The translations under genes and the position numbers were made by a program. A DNA stretch of 64,000 bases from positions 202,357-266,356 of the forward strand of contig NZ_JASKLS010000009.1 of NCBI RefSeq assembly GCF_030124375.1, in the 5' to 3' direction. Positions within the stretch are counted from its first letter, which is position 1. Each line of letters opens with the position of its first letter. Source of the stretch: Sinorhizobium sp. 6-70. GTDB lineage: Bacteria; Pseudomonadota; Alphaproteobacteria; Rhizobiales; Rhizobiaceae. The notes below the pieces were generated by a model. It saw only the letters and a list, made by a program, of their open reading frames with translations, was not told the DNA's origin and made no database searches. Below, piece after piece: positions 35,618 through 44,539 of this stretch.

Positions 35618-36882
35618 AGCCGCCTTGCCGCAAAAAGGTCCGCCGCCTCGTCAATCCCGTCATAGGCGCGCTCGAGATCGGCAGCGGTGACGCAGTAGGG
35701 TGGCATCAAGTAGATGACGTTGCCGAGCGGGCGGATCAGGAGCTTGCGCTCGCGGAAAAACGCGCGAAGGCGGGGTCCGATCTCGGACAGATAGCCGCCC
35801 TTCGGCACGACGACGTCGAGAGCGGCGATCGTGCCCATTTGCCGAAGATTGGCAAACCGGGGGTCGGATGCGAAGCGAGCAAGCCCCTTCTGCTGAAGCC
35901 TCGCGAGCGCGCCGATGCGGTCCCGCACCGGCTCCTTCCGCCAAATATTGAGATTTTCCGCGGCAGCCGCGCAGGCGATCGGGTTGGCCGTGTAGGAACT
36001 GGAATGGAAGAAGGTCTTGCGTCGGTCTGCCGAGAGATGCGCCTCGAAGATCTCGCCGATGCAAAGCGTTGCCGCCAGCGGCAGCGCCCCACCTGTCAAG
36101 CCTTTCGACGTGCACAGGATATCTGGCGCGATGCCTGCCTGTTCGCAGGCAAAGAGGCTGCCGGTTCGCCCCCAGCCGGTCATCACCTCGTCGGCGATCG
36201 TCAGGCAGCCGTATCGCCGAGCAAGGTCCTTCAGTTCCGCAAGCAGCGACGCCCGATACATCTTCATGCCACCAGCGCCGAGAACGAGCGGTTCTATGAG
36301 GAGGGCGGCGACCTCGTCGGATCGGCACACCGCCTCGAAAGCATCGAGTGTCGCCTGTTCGCAGCCTGCCCGCGGAAAAGGCAACCGATCGACTTGGAAG
36401 AGCAGCGGCTCATAGGCCGCGTTGAAGACGCCGCGCTCTCCCGCCGACATGGTGCCGATCGTGTCGCCATGATAGCTGTGCTCCATCACCACGACGCGGC
36501 TCCGCGGCTTTCCAATGTTATGGAAAAAACCAAGCGCCATCTTCAGCGCGACCTCGACGGCGGTGGAGCCGCTGTCGGAAAAGAAGACGTGGGCGAGTCC
36601 GGCAGGCGCCACTTCAATCAGGCCCGCCGCCAGTTGCTCCGCCGGTTCGTGGGAATATTCCGCAAAAATGATCTGGTCGTAAGTTTCACAGGCCCTTCGG
36701 ATCGCCTCCATGATCGGCGGATAGCGGTGGCCGTGCGTTACCACCCACCAGGACGAGATCGCGTCGAGAATGGGTGTGCCGTCCTCGTCGATAAGATAGG
36801 CGCCCTCGGTCTTGGCGATCCGCTTCATCATCGGCTCGAGCGCATGCTGGGTAAAGGGATGCCAGATGGGTGAGCGGATCAT
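35614..36882 (-). CDS. bioA: Adenosylmethionine-8-amino-7-oxononanoate aminotransferase
   Basis: This 422-residue PLP enzyme of the class III aminotransferases starts IWHPFTQHALEP and has DAISSWWVVTHGH, FFSDSGSTAVEVALKMAL, IADEVMTGWGRTG and the PLP lysine in LCTSKGLTGGALPL. It transfers the amino group of S-adenosylmethionine to KAPA, giving DAPA. It overlaps bioD upstream and bioZ downstream by four bases each, so it is a coupled operon member. Confidence 0.95.
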   Translation of the reverse strand: MIRSPIWHPFTQHALEPMMKRIAKTEGAYLIDEDGTPILDAISSWWVVTHGHRYPPIMEAIRRACETYDQIIFAEYSHEPAEQLAAGLIEVAPAGLAHVFFSDSGSTAVEVALKMALGFFHNIGKPRSRVVVMEHSYHGDTIGTMSAGERGVFNAAYEPLLFQVDRLPFPRAGCEQATLDAFEAVCRSDEVAALLIEPLVLGAGGMKMYRASLLAELKDLARRYGCLTIADEVMTGWGRTGSLFACEQAGIAPDILCTSKGLTGGALPLAATLCIGEIFEAHLSADRRKTFFHSSSYTANPIACAAAAENLNIWRKEPVRDRIGALARLQQKGLARFASDPRFANLRQMGTIAALDVVVPKGGYLSEIGPRLRAFFRERKLLIRPLGNVIYLMPPYCVTAADLERAYDGIDEAADLFAARRL

Positions 36883-37520
36883 GCCAGCTCCTTCAGAAAA
36901 AGGCCGATATCAAAGTTCTCCCGAAAGACCTGGCGCAGCAGATCCGGGGTCAGCGGGTCCAGTTTCGGCAGCCGTCCGAGCAAACGGACGCGGCCCATCT
37001 TGGCGATGATGCTTTCCGTATCCGCTTGCATTTCGCCGATAAAAGCGACGCCGAAAACTGGAATGGAGCGCGCGCGCAGCGCCTCGAGGGACAGGAGTGT
37101 GTGGTTGATGGTTCCCAGTCCCGTACGGGCGCACAGCACAACAGGTATCTTCCAGCGGGCAAAAACGTCCGCAAGCACGGTCTCTGCGGCGAGCGGCACC
37201 AGCAACCCGCCTGCGCCCTCAATGATCAGCGGCCCCTCCGTCACAGGCGGGACAAGCGCTTCGGCCTCAATCCGGAAGCCGTCGATGCTGGCCGCCAGAT
37301 GCGGCGAAGCCGGCGTGCGCAGCCTATAGGCTTCCGGCACGATGCGCGCGGGCGGTATGCGACCAAGCCGCTGAACCGTCTCGCTGTCCGTTTCACCTTC
37401 AAGACCGGATTGGACCGGCTTCCAGTAAAAGGCGCCGCCGAGGGCATCCGCCAGGGCGGCGGAAAATACCGTCTTGCCGATACCCGTATCGGTTCCGGTG
37501 ACGACGAGGCGACGCGTCAC
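36879..37520 (-). CDS. bioD: Dethiobiotin synthetase
   Basis: This 213-residue P-loop enzyme has VVTGTDTGIGKTVFSAALAD at residues 5-24, FYWKPVQSG and EGAGGLLVPL. It closes the ureido ring of dethiobiotin from DAPA, CO2 and ATP. The start is GTG 37520, which overlaps the bioF stop and is preceded by GGAGGAAA; the longer frame upstream runs through bioF and is not used. It overlaps bioA by four bases. Confidence 0.94.
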   Translation of the reverse strand: MTRRLVVTGTDTGIGKTVFSAALADALGGAFYWKPVQSGLEGETDSETVQRLGRIPPARIVPEAYRLRTPASPHLAASIDGFRIEAEALVPPVTEGPLIIEGAGGLLVPLAAETVLADVFARWKIPVVLCARTGLGTINHTLLSLEALRARSIPVFGVAFIGEMQADTESIIAKMGRVRLLGRLPKLDPLTPDLLRQVFRENFDIGLFLKELA

Positions 37521-38662
37521 GGCTTTTCCTCCGCCATGATCATGGCGAGCCGCCCGAGCATCTGCGAAATCGTCGTCCTGTCGACGTTGAGGGTGATGGC
37601 GATGCGGAGCCTTGCCGTGCCTTCCGGGACGGTCGGTGGCCGGATCGCGCGGATATCGAAGCCTTCGGCGTGCATTCGCGCCGCAATCTTCAGGCACAGG
37701 GCGTTATCGCCGATCGTGATCGGCAGGATCTGCGACCCGCGGCCCTCGACGCCGAGTGCGGCCGCGAGTTCTGCGTTGGCGAATGTTCGCAACGCGTCCA
37801 AGGCAACCCGGCGCTCCGGCTCATCGGCAAGAACCCTCAATGCTTCGCGCACGCACGCGGCGATGAGCGGCGACGGCGCAGTCGAATAGATGAAGCCGCG
37901 TGCCCGGTTGACGAGATAGTCACAGAGCACGGCGCTGGTGCCGATCAGCGCGCCACTGACACCAAGCGCCTTGCCGCAGGTGTGGAGGACGATAATATTT
38001 CCACGTTTTTCCAGACCGTTGGCGAGACCGCGCCCGTCCGGCCCGAAGACGCCTGTGGCATGCGCCTCGTCGATCACCAGAAAGCCGTCATGCCGGTCGG
38101 TCAGTTCCACGAGCTCGGGCAGGGGAGCGCGGTCGCCGTCCATCGAGTAGAGGCTTTCGACGGCAATCCACGCATGGCCGGTCCCGCCCGCAAGTCGCCA
38201 TCGCCTTATAGCGTCAGCAAAACCTTCGACGTCGTTGTGCGGTACGGAGACTGCCGGTGCCTTGCTTGCCGAAATGCCTTCGTGCGCGCTGGCATGCACC
38301 AGTGCGTCATGGACAATCAGATCATCCCGTTGTGGCAGCGTCGCAAAGAGCGCAGCGTTGGCCGCATAGCCGCTTCCGAAATAGAGGCAGCGCTCCATAC
38401 GGAAATGGGTAGCAGCCTCGGCCTCGAGCGCTTCATGCTCCGGATGATTGCCGCGCAGCAGCCGCGAGCCGCCGGCGCCAACCGGCACGCCGCGTTCGAT
38501 CGCGGCGGCGATGGCAGCCTTGAGGCGTGGAGAATCGGCGAGCGCCAGATAGTCGTTCGACGCGAAATCAATGCCACCCGGCGGCAGCAGCGCCCGATGG
38601 CGTCCCTTGCGCCCGAGCCCTGCCAATGTGCGTGCGTAGCGGTCGAGGCCGCTGCCATTCAT
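37517..38662 (-). CDS. bioF: 8-amino-7-oxononanoate synthase
   Basis: This 381-residue PLP enzyme of the alpha-oxoamine synthase family has GIDFASNDYLALADSPRL, GAGGSRLLRGNHPEHEALEA, IDEAHATGVFGPDG and the PLP lysine in VLHTCGKALGVSGA. It condenses pimeloyl-ACP with alanine to KAPA. Its ATG overlaps the bioB stop. The 3' end overlaps bioD. All active-site elements are present. Confidence 0.94.
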   Translation of the reverse strand: MNGSGLDRYARTLAGLGRKGRHRALLPPGGIDFASNDYLALADSPRLKAAIAAAIERGVPVGAGGSRLLRGNHPEHEALEAEAATHFRMERCLYFGSGYAANAALFATLPQRDDLIVHDALVHASAHEGISASKAPAVSVPHNDVEGFADAIRRWRLAGGTGHAWIAVESLYSMDGDRAPLPELVELTDRHDGFLVIDEAHATGVFGPDGRGLANGLEKRGNIIVLHTCGKALGVSGALIGTSAVLCDYLVNRARGFIYSTAPSPLIAACVREALRVLADEPERRVALDALRTFANAELAAALGVEGRGSQILPITIGDNALCLKIAARMHAEGFDIRAIRPPTVPEGTARLRIAITLNVDRTTISQMLGRLAMIMAEEKP

Positions 38663-39651
38663 GTGTTCGGCTCCAGCGCCATCGGCGTCAGGCCGAGACG
38701 GCGGAAAAGCCCGGCATCATGGTCCTCTCCGGGATTGTCGGCGGTCAGCAGCGTGTCGCCGACGAAGATCGAATTCGCCCCGGCAAAGAAACACAGAGCC
38801 TGCATCTCGTCGGTCATTTCCGTCCGTCCGGCCGACAGTCGCACATGGGATTGCGGCATCAGGATGCGCGCAAGCGCGATGATGCGAACGAACTCGATGG
38901 GGTCTACCGGAGCCGCATCGGCCAGTTTCGACCCGGGAATCGGAATGAGCATGTTGATCGGCACACTTTCCGGGGGCGAGGGAAGATTGGCGAGAGTCAC
39001 CAGCATGGAGACGCGGTCGTCGGCCGTCTCGCCCATGCCAAGAATGCCGCCAGCGCAGACCTTGATCCCGGCCCCGCGTACGTTCGATAGCGTATCGAGG
39101 CGTTCGGCGAACGTGCGTGTGGTGATGATCTCTCGGTAGAAGCGCTCCGAGGTATCGATATTGTGGTTGTAGTAATCAAGACCGGCGTCGGCGAGCGCCG
39201 CGCTTTGGCCCGGTGACAACATGCCGAGCGTCATGCATGTCTCCATGCCGAGCGCCTTTACGCCGCGAACCATCGCGACGATCGCCCCCATGTCGCGGTC
39301 TTTCGGGCTGCGCCAGGCCGCACCCATGCAATAGCGCGTCGCGCCCCCCTCCTTGGCCTTGCGCGCCTCGGCGATAACTCTTTCAACGTCCATAAGCTTC
39401 GAGGCCTTCAGCCCCGTGGGGTAGTGAGCCGACTGGCTGCAATATCCGCAATCCTCGGCGCAACCGCCGGTCTTGATCGAAAGCAGTCGGCTCATCTGCA
39501 CTGCATTGGGATTGAAATTTGCCCGGTGCACCGTCTGTGCCCGGTACAGCAAATCGTTGAATGGCAAATTATAGATTTTTTTGGCTTCTGAAAGGGTGCA
39601 TCGCATCGATTGTTGGTCGATTGCGACAGTTCTGTTCAGCTTTTCCGGCAA
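38659..39651 (-). CDS. bioB: Biotin synthase
   Basis: This 330-residue radical-SAM enzyme has the cluster motif CAEDCGYC after SIKTGG, then YNHNIDTSERFYREI and GGILGMGET. It inserts sulphur into dethiobiotin using a [4Fe-4S] and a [2Fe-2S] cluster. The frame begins at TTG 39651; the next ATG is 15 codons later without a ribosome site. Two BioR boxes lie 23-51 bases upstream, so it leads the BioR-repressed operon bioBFDAZ. Confidence 0.94.
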   Translation of the reverse strand: MPEKLNRTVAIDQQSMRCTLSEAKKIYNLPFNDLLYRAQTVHRANFNPNAVQMSRLLSIKTGGCAEDCGYCSQSAHYPTGLKASKLMDVERVIAEARKAKEGGATRYCMGAAWRSPKDRDMGAIVAMVRGVKALGMETCMTLGMLSPGQSAALADAGLDYYNHNIDTSERFYREIITTRTFAERLDTLSNVRGAGIKVCAGGILGMGETADDRVSMLVTLANLPSPPESVPINMLIPIPGSKLADAAPVDPIEFVRIIALARILMPQSHVRLSAGRTEMTDEMQALCFFAGANSIFVGDTLLTADNPGEDHDAGLFRRLGLTPMALEPNT

Positions 39652-39673
39652 GTTCGCCCCCGCGCAAGAATCA

Positions 39674-39702
39674 TTATCGATAGAATCGAACTCTATCTAT
39701 AA
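39674..39702 (-). promoter_or_regulatory. Tandem BioR boxes before bioB
   Basis: TTATCGATAG at 39674-39683 and CTATCTATAA at 39693-39702 are both close to the BioR palindrome TTATMKATAA known from alphaproteobacteria. Their centres are 19 bases apart, about two helical turns. Confidence 0.85.
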
Positions 39703-39802
39703 TTTTGAGTCGAGTGCAAGCAAGCACGCTGAGGTCCCTGTGACCTTCAACTGTCGGAAGAGACGTCGCGATGAACGAAGTGATCGGATGAGGGCTTAGC
39801 GC

Positions 39803-40480
39803 TCAGCCGGCGATTGCGAAGATGTCGCGCTTCGTGCCCGAAGGTCCTTTGATCGGTCTCTGCCCAATCCGTTGGACGTGACGCTCCAGAATTGCCGAGG
39901 CGTTTTCGATTTTTCCCTCGCGCAGAAACGCAAGGATGGCACGATGTTCGTGGTCGGTCCGCACTTCCCATTCCGACCGCCAGGACGCAAACAGAAAGCG
40001 CGCGCTTGCGGCATGTAGATCATCAATTGCAGCAAGCAGGCGCGGCATCCCGCAAGGTGTAAGAATGAGCCTGTGGAAACGCCTGTTCGCATCCTCCCAC
40101 GATCGGACATCACGCGAATCGTCGCCTGCGACTGTCGCTTCTTCTGCCTCGTTGAGAATGGACAGCGTCAAGTTCGGCGCTGCGTGCCTGAGCGCGAGCA
40201 CTTCCAGCGCTGCCCGCATTTCCGCCACCTCTCGGACCTCCTTGAGATCGAAGGAAGCGACGCGAACGCCGCGGCGTGGCTCGCTGACGACCAAGCCTTG
40301 GGCTTCAAGCCGCCGGAACGCCTCGCGCACCGGCACATGGCTCGCCCCGAATTCCTCTGCGAACTTGTCCTGCTTCAGCTTCATACCCGGGGCAAGCTGG
40401 CCAGTGACAATCCGATCAGCGAGGATGCGGCTGATGCGGCTGGCAATTGTGTCGTCGTTTGCTGCGATCATGGCTTCCAT
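39803..40480 (-). CDS. bioR: GntR-family biotin repressor BioR
   Basis: This 225-residue regulator has an N-terminal winged helix (LAPGMKLKQDKFAEEFGASH, then VPVREAFRRLEAQGLV, residues 29-64) and an FCD-type C-terminal ligand domain (EMRAALEVLALRHAAP, NRRFHRLIL). BioR represses bioBFDAZ in alphaproteobacteria, and here it is immediately upstream of that operon on the same strand with BioR boxes in between. No BioR box was seen in front of bioR itself. The ATG is 40480. Confidence 0.85.
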   Translation of the reverse strand: MEAMIAANDDTIASRISRILADRIVTGQLAPGMKLKQDKFAEEFGASHVPVREAFRRLEAQGLVVSEPRRGVRVASFDLKEVREVAEMRAALEVLALRHAAPNLTLSILNEAEEATVAGDDSRDVRSWEDANRRFHRLILTPCGMPRLLAAIDDLHAASARFLFASWRSEWEVRTDHEHRAILAFLREGKIENASAILERHVQRIGQRPIKGPSGTKRDIFAIAG

Positions 40481-40689
40481 TCAGTTCCGGCCAACTGGTG
40501 TTGTCCCTGTACACTGTTTCCATGCCGGATTTCTACCGTGATACGGAGTCCGGCGCTGCGCCCGCGTCCTCAGCTTGCTTCCTTGTCAACGTAGGGGGTG
40601 TGCCTCCCCTATGTTCCAAGCCTGTCCGAGCCCCTTTGGCTGGTTCGATTTAGGTTTTCACGAAAAAGGTTGCGGCTGAGCGAGCGGGA

Positions 40690-40806
40690 ATGACGAAGAA
40701 GGCTATGATATCTGCCGCCGAGTTGAAGCGCATGGCTCAGGTGGCAAACTCAGAAAATGTGACCGTGCTGCAATCGTTCCGCCAGGCAGTTGGCCGCCGC
40801 GCATGA
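40690..40806 (+). CDS. Small mobile-element-type protein (38 residues)
   Basis: A short frame (MTKKAMISAAELKRMAQVAN and 18 more residues) resembles the start of small phage/transposon-associated proteins of rhizobia, which are usually longer, so this one may be truncated. Its TGA overlaps the ATG of the next frame. The ribosome site is weak. Function unknown. Confidence 0.4.
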   Translation: MTKKAMISAAELKRMAQVANSENVTVLQSFRQAVGRRA

Positions 40807-41099
40807 TGGCGGAAATGGCGGCAGGCTACTGCGGCGTGAAGCACGTCGAGGACTTCTTGGAGAGGGTTGGGATCACCTATCCGGAGCCACGCGTTGTTGA
40901 GAGCCCCAGGAGGAAGTTCTGGTATCGGGAGGACCTGGACCGTGCGATGAACATCGGAGCGGCCTCTTTTGCTCCTACGCTGGGGGAGAAATTTCGAGCG
41001 AAGATCGCGGAGAAGAGAGCTGCCGTAAATGGTGGCAAGCGAGAAAAACGTGAGCCTCACGACCGACTTCATTGCAGAACTGATCAGAGCCGCCAATGA
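40803..41099 (+). CDS. Hypothetical DNA-binding-like protein of an integrated element
   Basis: This 98-residue protein begins with a segment (MAAGYCGVKHVEDFLERVGI) that resembles AlpA-like or phage helix-turn-helix starts, followed by RKFWYREDLDRAM, a typical wing. I recognise the type from prophage-like gene groups but not a named family. It overlaps the small gene upstream (ATGA) and the next gene downstream. It likely belongs to an old integrative element whose other parts are gone. Confidence 0.5.
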   Translation: MMAEMAAGYCGVKHVEDFLERVGITYPEPRVVESPRRKFWYREDLDRAMNIGAASFAPTLGEKFRAKIAEKRAAVNGGKREKREPHDRLHCRTDQSRQ

Positions 41100-41340
41100 A
41101 GCGGACAAGTTATCCGCGTTCGAAATCAAGCGGCTCATCAATCGGTCGATCGCCGCAATACGCGACATGCGCGAGGAGATCGGCACACCCGGCAGCAACC
41201 GCGTGAAGGATGTTGTGATTGATCTTCAGGTGGCGGCGGCGATAGTTGATAACCTGACCGCGGCAGAGATCAGAGACACTCTCATCGATGCCGCCGATGT
41301 GATCAGAACGCTGAAGATTGTGCTTGATGGGAAGGAATGA
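41029..41340 (+). CDS. Hypothetical protein of an integrated element (103 residues)
   Basis: An acidic helical protein with VSLTTDFIAELIRAANEADK, a basic stretch IKRLINRSIAAIRDMREEIG, and an ending TLKIVLDGKE. Small proteins of this type are frequent in rhizobial genomic islands; no function is known. It overlaps the preceding gene by about 70 bases, in another frame. The sequence appears intact. Confidence 0.55.
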   Translation: MVASEKNVSLTTDFIAELIRAANEADKLSAFEIKRLINRSIAAIRDMREEIGTPGSNRVKDVVIDLQVAAAIVDNLTAAEIRDTLIDAADVIRTLKIVLDGKE

Positions 41341-41583
41341 AAAGCGTTTACCCTGGCCCGTGTTTTTGAAGAGGCGTAGCGGAAACGCGGAATCGGACTT
41401 CCTCTCCGGTGAAAGCGTAGATAGCGTCTCTGCGTAGCTGATTCTCTTCGGCTGCGTCCCCGCATTCAATGAAGGCAACTGGATGTGGGATTTGCCCCGC
41501 CCTCGCGCGGGGCTTTTTCGTGGTCAGAGGGGCGACAGGCTGCGCTGGCAAGCCATCAATCGTGTTCGCCCACGGAACGTGTT

Positions 41584-41787
41584 ATGTCCATGCCTGGAAG
41601 CGAGCAGCACTACGAGTTTTCTGAATTCTGCGGCGAATTTGTCGATGACGGCGTGATGGTGGTTCTCAGCACATACCGCCCAGCCGGAACCAACGCAGAT
41701 TGGACGCTCGAGGTCGTCGATCTCGACCGTCTGGGATGATCAGTTCGATACCGATCGTGATGCCAACACTGGACGGATCGATTTCTA
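41584..41787 (+). pseudogene. Frameshifted small rhizobial protein
   Basis: ATG 41584 reads YEFSEFCGEFVDDGVMVVLS and then GTNADWTLEVVDLD, a pattern I know from a family of about 90-residue rhizobial proteins. The frame then ends in DRLG and a stop, while the expected TVWDDQFDTDRDAN continues in the next frame. A single indel near 41725 explains this, and the C-terminal quarter is lost as well. Function unknown. Confidence 0.5.
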
Positions 41788-41841
41788 GCGAAGCGAACAT
41801 GGCTTGACTTCTCGTTTAAACGACACAATTTATTTGACTTG

Positions 41842-41856
41842 TTCCCAAATTGGGAA
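41842..41856. promoter_or_regulatory. Palindromic operator of the higBA promoter
   Basis: TTCCCAA-A-TTGGGAA is a perfect dyad. TTGACT lies just before it (41834-41839), so the operator would lie between -35 and -10. HigA antitoxins repress their own promoter from such dyads. Confidence 0.7.
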
Positions 41857-41868
41857 TAAGAAAAAGTC

Positions 41869-42165
41869 ATGCAAATCATAGCGAAGTCCACTTTGAGAGC
41901 GTTTTGGGAACGACACCCTCGAGCAGAGACGCCCCTCAAAACCTGGCACGCTGTGGTAAGCAATGCGGAATGGACGGGGCCGGCCGATGTGAAGGCGATG
42001 TTCGGCGCCCATGTCGATTTTGTGAGCGACAACCGCATCATATTCGACATCTCAGGCAACAAATATCGCCTTGTCGTCCACGTCGCATATCCGTTCAAAA
42101 GAGTGCTGATCAAGTTTGTTGGCACTCACAAAGAGTACGACGAGATAAACCCGGAGACAGTGTAA
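41869..42165 (+). CDS. higB: HigB-type mRNA interferase toxin
   Basis: This 98-residue RelE-superfamily toxin starts MQIIAKSTLRAFWERHPRAE, typical of HigB, with FDISGNKYRLVVHVAYPFKR in the conserved beta-sheet and GTHKEYDEI near the end. It cleaves mRNA on the ribosome. As in all higBA loci, the toxin gene comes first, and the antitoxin start overlaps its stop (TAATG). The ATG lies only 13 bases past the operator dyad, so the transcript may have almost no leader. Confidence 0.88.
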   Translation: MQIIAKSTLRAFWERHPRAETPLKTWHAVVSNAEWTGPADVKAMFGAHVDFVSDNRIIFDISGNKYRLVVHVAYPFKRVLIKFVGTHKEYDEINPETV

Positions 42166-42560
42166 TGGACAACATTCGAGCCATCAGGAACGATGATGAC
42201 CTTGCATGGGCTATTGCAGAGGTCTCAGCGTATTTTGACAACCAGCCGGAAATCGGAACACCAGAAGCAGACCGCTTCGATATTCTTTCGACCCTCATTG
42301 AGGCTTACGAAAACGAGCACTATGCCATCGAAGCGCCGGAGCCAGTCGAGCTGATAAAAGCTCACATGGAGATGTTCGGCCGTACACAGTCAGACCTGGC
42401 CGAACTTTTCGATTCCCGTTCGCGTGCCTCTGAGGTTTTGAACAAGAGGCGCGCGCTAACAGTCGATATGATCCGCAAACTCCACAAGGAATGGGGCATC
42501 CCATCAGATTGCCTCGTAGAGCCATATCACCTCGTAGAACGAGAACGGGTCTACGGGTAG
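42165..42560 (+). CDS. higA: HigA-type antitoxin
   Basis: This 131-residue protein has the HigA N-terminal part (MDNIRAIRNDDDLAWAIAEV, then IEAYENEHYAI) and an XRE helix-turn-helix (MEMFGRTQSDLAELFDSRSR, then ASEVLNKRRALTVDMIRKLH). It neutralises HigB and with it represses the operon through the dyad at 41842-41856. The ATG overlaps the higB stop. The pair appears intact. Confidence 0.88.
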   Translation: MDNIRAIRNDDDLAWAIAEVSAYFDNQPEIGTPEADRFDILSTLIEAYENEHYAIEAPEPVELIKAHMEMFGRTQSDLAELFDSRSRASEVLNKRRALTVDMIRKLHKEWGIPSDCLVEPYHLVERERVYG

Positions 42561-42703
42561 CTAGGGCAACGCTCCTAAACTGACGCTCATAGTTCCCAAA
42601 TTGCCAACGGTTGGTTTGCTGCCGCCGATGCCTAGGACGCCGCACAGCATCTTCTTCCAGTCGCTGGTTGATAGCGCCGCGGAAGCTTAGTACATCCAAA
42701 TCT

Positions 42704-42919
42704 ATGAAGCTCCTCCGCTTTCTGCCCGTTACCGTCGCGCTCGTGATCCTCCAAACCATGCCCTCCTCGGCTTCCGGCCCGATCGCCGGCCGAGCATCCG
42801 TAATCGACGGCGACACCATCGAAATCAAAGGCGAGCGCATCCGTTTGCACGGCGTTGACGCGCCGGAGAGCTGGCAGAAATGCGGGGAGACGACGGCGGC
42901 ACCTAGCTTTATGACTTGA
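42704..42919 (+). pseudogene. Truncated thermonuclease-like (SNase) gene
   Basis: The frame codes for a signal peptide (MKLLRFLPVTVALVILQTMP) and the first part of a staphylococcal-nuclease domain (GRASVIDGDTIEIKGERIRL, then HGVDAPES). It then stops after 71 residues, where about 100 more with the catalytic Arg and Glu should follow. Nothing of the missing part was found downstream. Confidence 0.65.
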
Positions 42920-43142
42920 TTGGCTTGAATGCCGCGACAAGCAACGGGCATTCCTAAACTACGGTCATGACCTTGCCCCGAGTTTGATCCAGTTTTGAGT
43001 TCGCTTGAATTTGCACCGATTCATGTCGCGTGGATTCGCGTTTCCTTGAGCCGGCATGAGCAATCTGTTTAATCTTTGTGAAGGACTGGCGGCGATTGTA
43101 GCCACATCCTCAGGCGATTCGCCTGCCATTGATGGAGACAGC

Positions 43143-43394
43143 ATGACAGTTCTGCAGTTCCCGGCTAATCGGCGCATGGGCGATGTCAAACGCTGCGCAG
43201 AAGCCCTCCAGAGGCTCCATGGAGAGCAAGCAAACCGTTTCTGGCGGTCTGAGATGACCGACTTTGCCGCCGCGCTCAGAAGGTCGGGCGTTGTCGAGGA
43301 AGAGATATCGCGCCAAGCCGGCCTATTCATGCACGCGGTACAGATGGAGCTGCAAGTGGCGCTCGCCATCGAAGAGAACAACGCGTCCGCTTAA
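43143..43394 (+). CDS. DUF6074 family protein
   Basis: An 83-residue protein with FPANRRMGDVKRCAEALQRL, then HGEQANRFWRSEM and EISRQAGLFMHAVQMELQ, the DUF6074 pattern found widely in rhizobial islands. ATG 43143 is preceded by GGAG at 5 bases; an upstream ATG at 43056 would add 29 less conserved residues. Function unknown. No operon partner is visible. Confidence 0.6.
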   Translation: MTVLQFPANRRMGDVKRCAEALQRLHGEQANRFWRSEMTDFAAALRRSGVVEEEISRQAGLFMHAVQMELQVALAIEENNASA

Positions 43395-43825
43395 CCTGAT
43401 CCGGCGCGATTAGAGATCATTCCTGGTTGGCCATCTCCTAAACATGCTGCATCCATGTCGCACGGGTTGGCCGTCATCCGGAAGAGCCGCTGCCAATGGT
43501 CTGCGGCTGAGTATCCACGTTGGCTGCCATCGGGGCGGCGAGATCGAAGTACTGCCGGATCGCTCGGACAGGGCAATTTGCCAAGTTCCCATGTCGATTA
43601 AGCCTGGACCGTCCAGTCGGTGACAGAGACCAGAACGGACCTCCGCTAACGCACGTCCCCACAGCATATCAGCGTTGGCGCCGATCAGGGCGGACAAAGT
43701 GCCGCTCCACAGTCCATGTTGGCACCGACCCAAGAACAACCATGCGAAAAATAGGAGTTTGACGGTTCTGTTGAATCTGTTGTTCACTCAGCCGAAAACA
43801 GACAATGCCTAAGGAGGGTCTAGGG

Positions 43826-44278
43826 ATGGCTGACGAGAGTAACACAGGACCGATCTCTGCGGTTGCAGAGACCAATGTCGAAGCGAAACCACCAACGGAT
43901 AAGAAGCGGAGGTCGCCACGGCGCCAGAAGACCGCTGCCGAACCGGTTCGAGCTGCAGCAAAGCCGGCCGCCAAGGCCAGGAAATATAGCGAACCAGAAA
44001 GAAGCGAGAAGCTCAAGCTGATCGAAACGCAGATCGCCGAAGGCAAAGGCACACTTAAGCAAGCGATCAAGAGCGCCGGCATATCGGAGCAAACCTACTA
44101 TCAGTGGAAACGGGCTGCAAAGTCGGCTGATGAAGGAGACAAAAAACCCCTTCCGACTGGAGATGAATTGGCAGATCTCGTCGAGCTTGAAGAGGAGAAC
44201 CAAAGGCTTCGAAAAATACTGGCAGAAAAGTTGCGCGCGGAAAATGCCGAACTGCGCAAGAGGCTCGGCCTGGATTAG
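43826..44278 (+). CDS. syrB: SyrB-like transcriptional regulator
   Basis: This 150-residue protein matches the plan of SyrB of Sinorhizobium meliloti: start MADESNTGPISAV, a basic Lys/Ala/Pro-rich stretch (about residues 20-55), a transposase-like helix-turn-helix (EGKGTLKQAIKSAGISEQTY and YQWKRA), and a leucine-zipper-like end ADLVELEEENQRLRKILAEK with LRKRLGLD. SyrB lowers expression of the LysR regulator syrM, hence of some nodulation and exopolysaccharide genes. I take ATG 43826 because AGGAGG stands 8 bases before it; ATG 43805 is less likely. Confidence 0.8.
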   Translation: MADESNTGPISAVAETNVEAKPPTDKKRRSPRRQKTAAEPVRAAAKPAAKARKYSEPERSEKLKLIETQIAEGKGTLKQAIKSAGISEQTYYQWKRAAKSADEGDKKPLPTGDELADLVELEEENQRLRKILAEKLRAENAELRKRLGLD

Positions 44279-44539
44279 ATATGATTCAGGCTGCGCAGGC
44301 ACCCAGTTTTCTCAATCGTCCCAGTCTTGCGTGACAAGAGTAATTTTTGGGGCCGGCCTCGAATGTTTCCGCAGAACGGCGTCGTCAGACGCATTTTGAC
44401 TACGAGGTGGCGCGAGAGACAAGTCGACGCGCTCGCGCGCTTGTTAGTTGAAGCGCGCGGTAAGGAGATATATGGGTCCGCCGGCGAGCGCAGTGGCGCC
44501 GATTAGTGTTGTTTCAGGGATTTACTAGGGTTCAGGTAT

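Noticed and set aside
37521..37697. Upstream extension of bioD
   Set aside because: It lies within bioF; GTG 37520 has an excellent ribosome site and starts right at the P-loop region.
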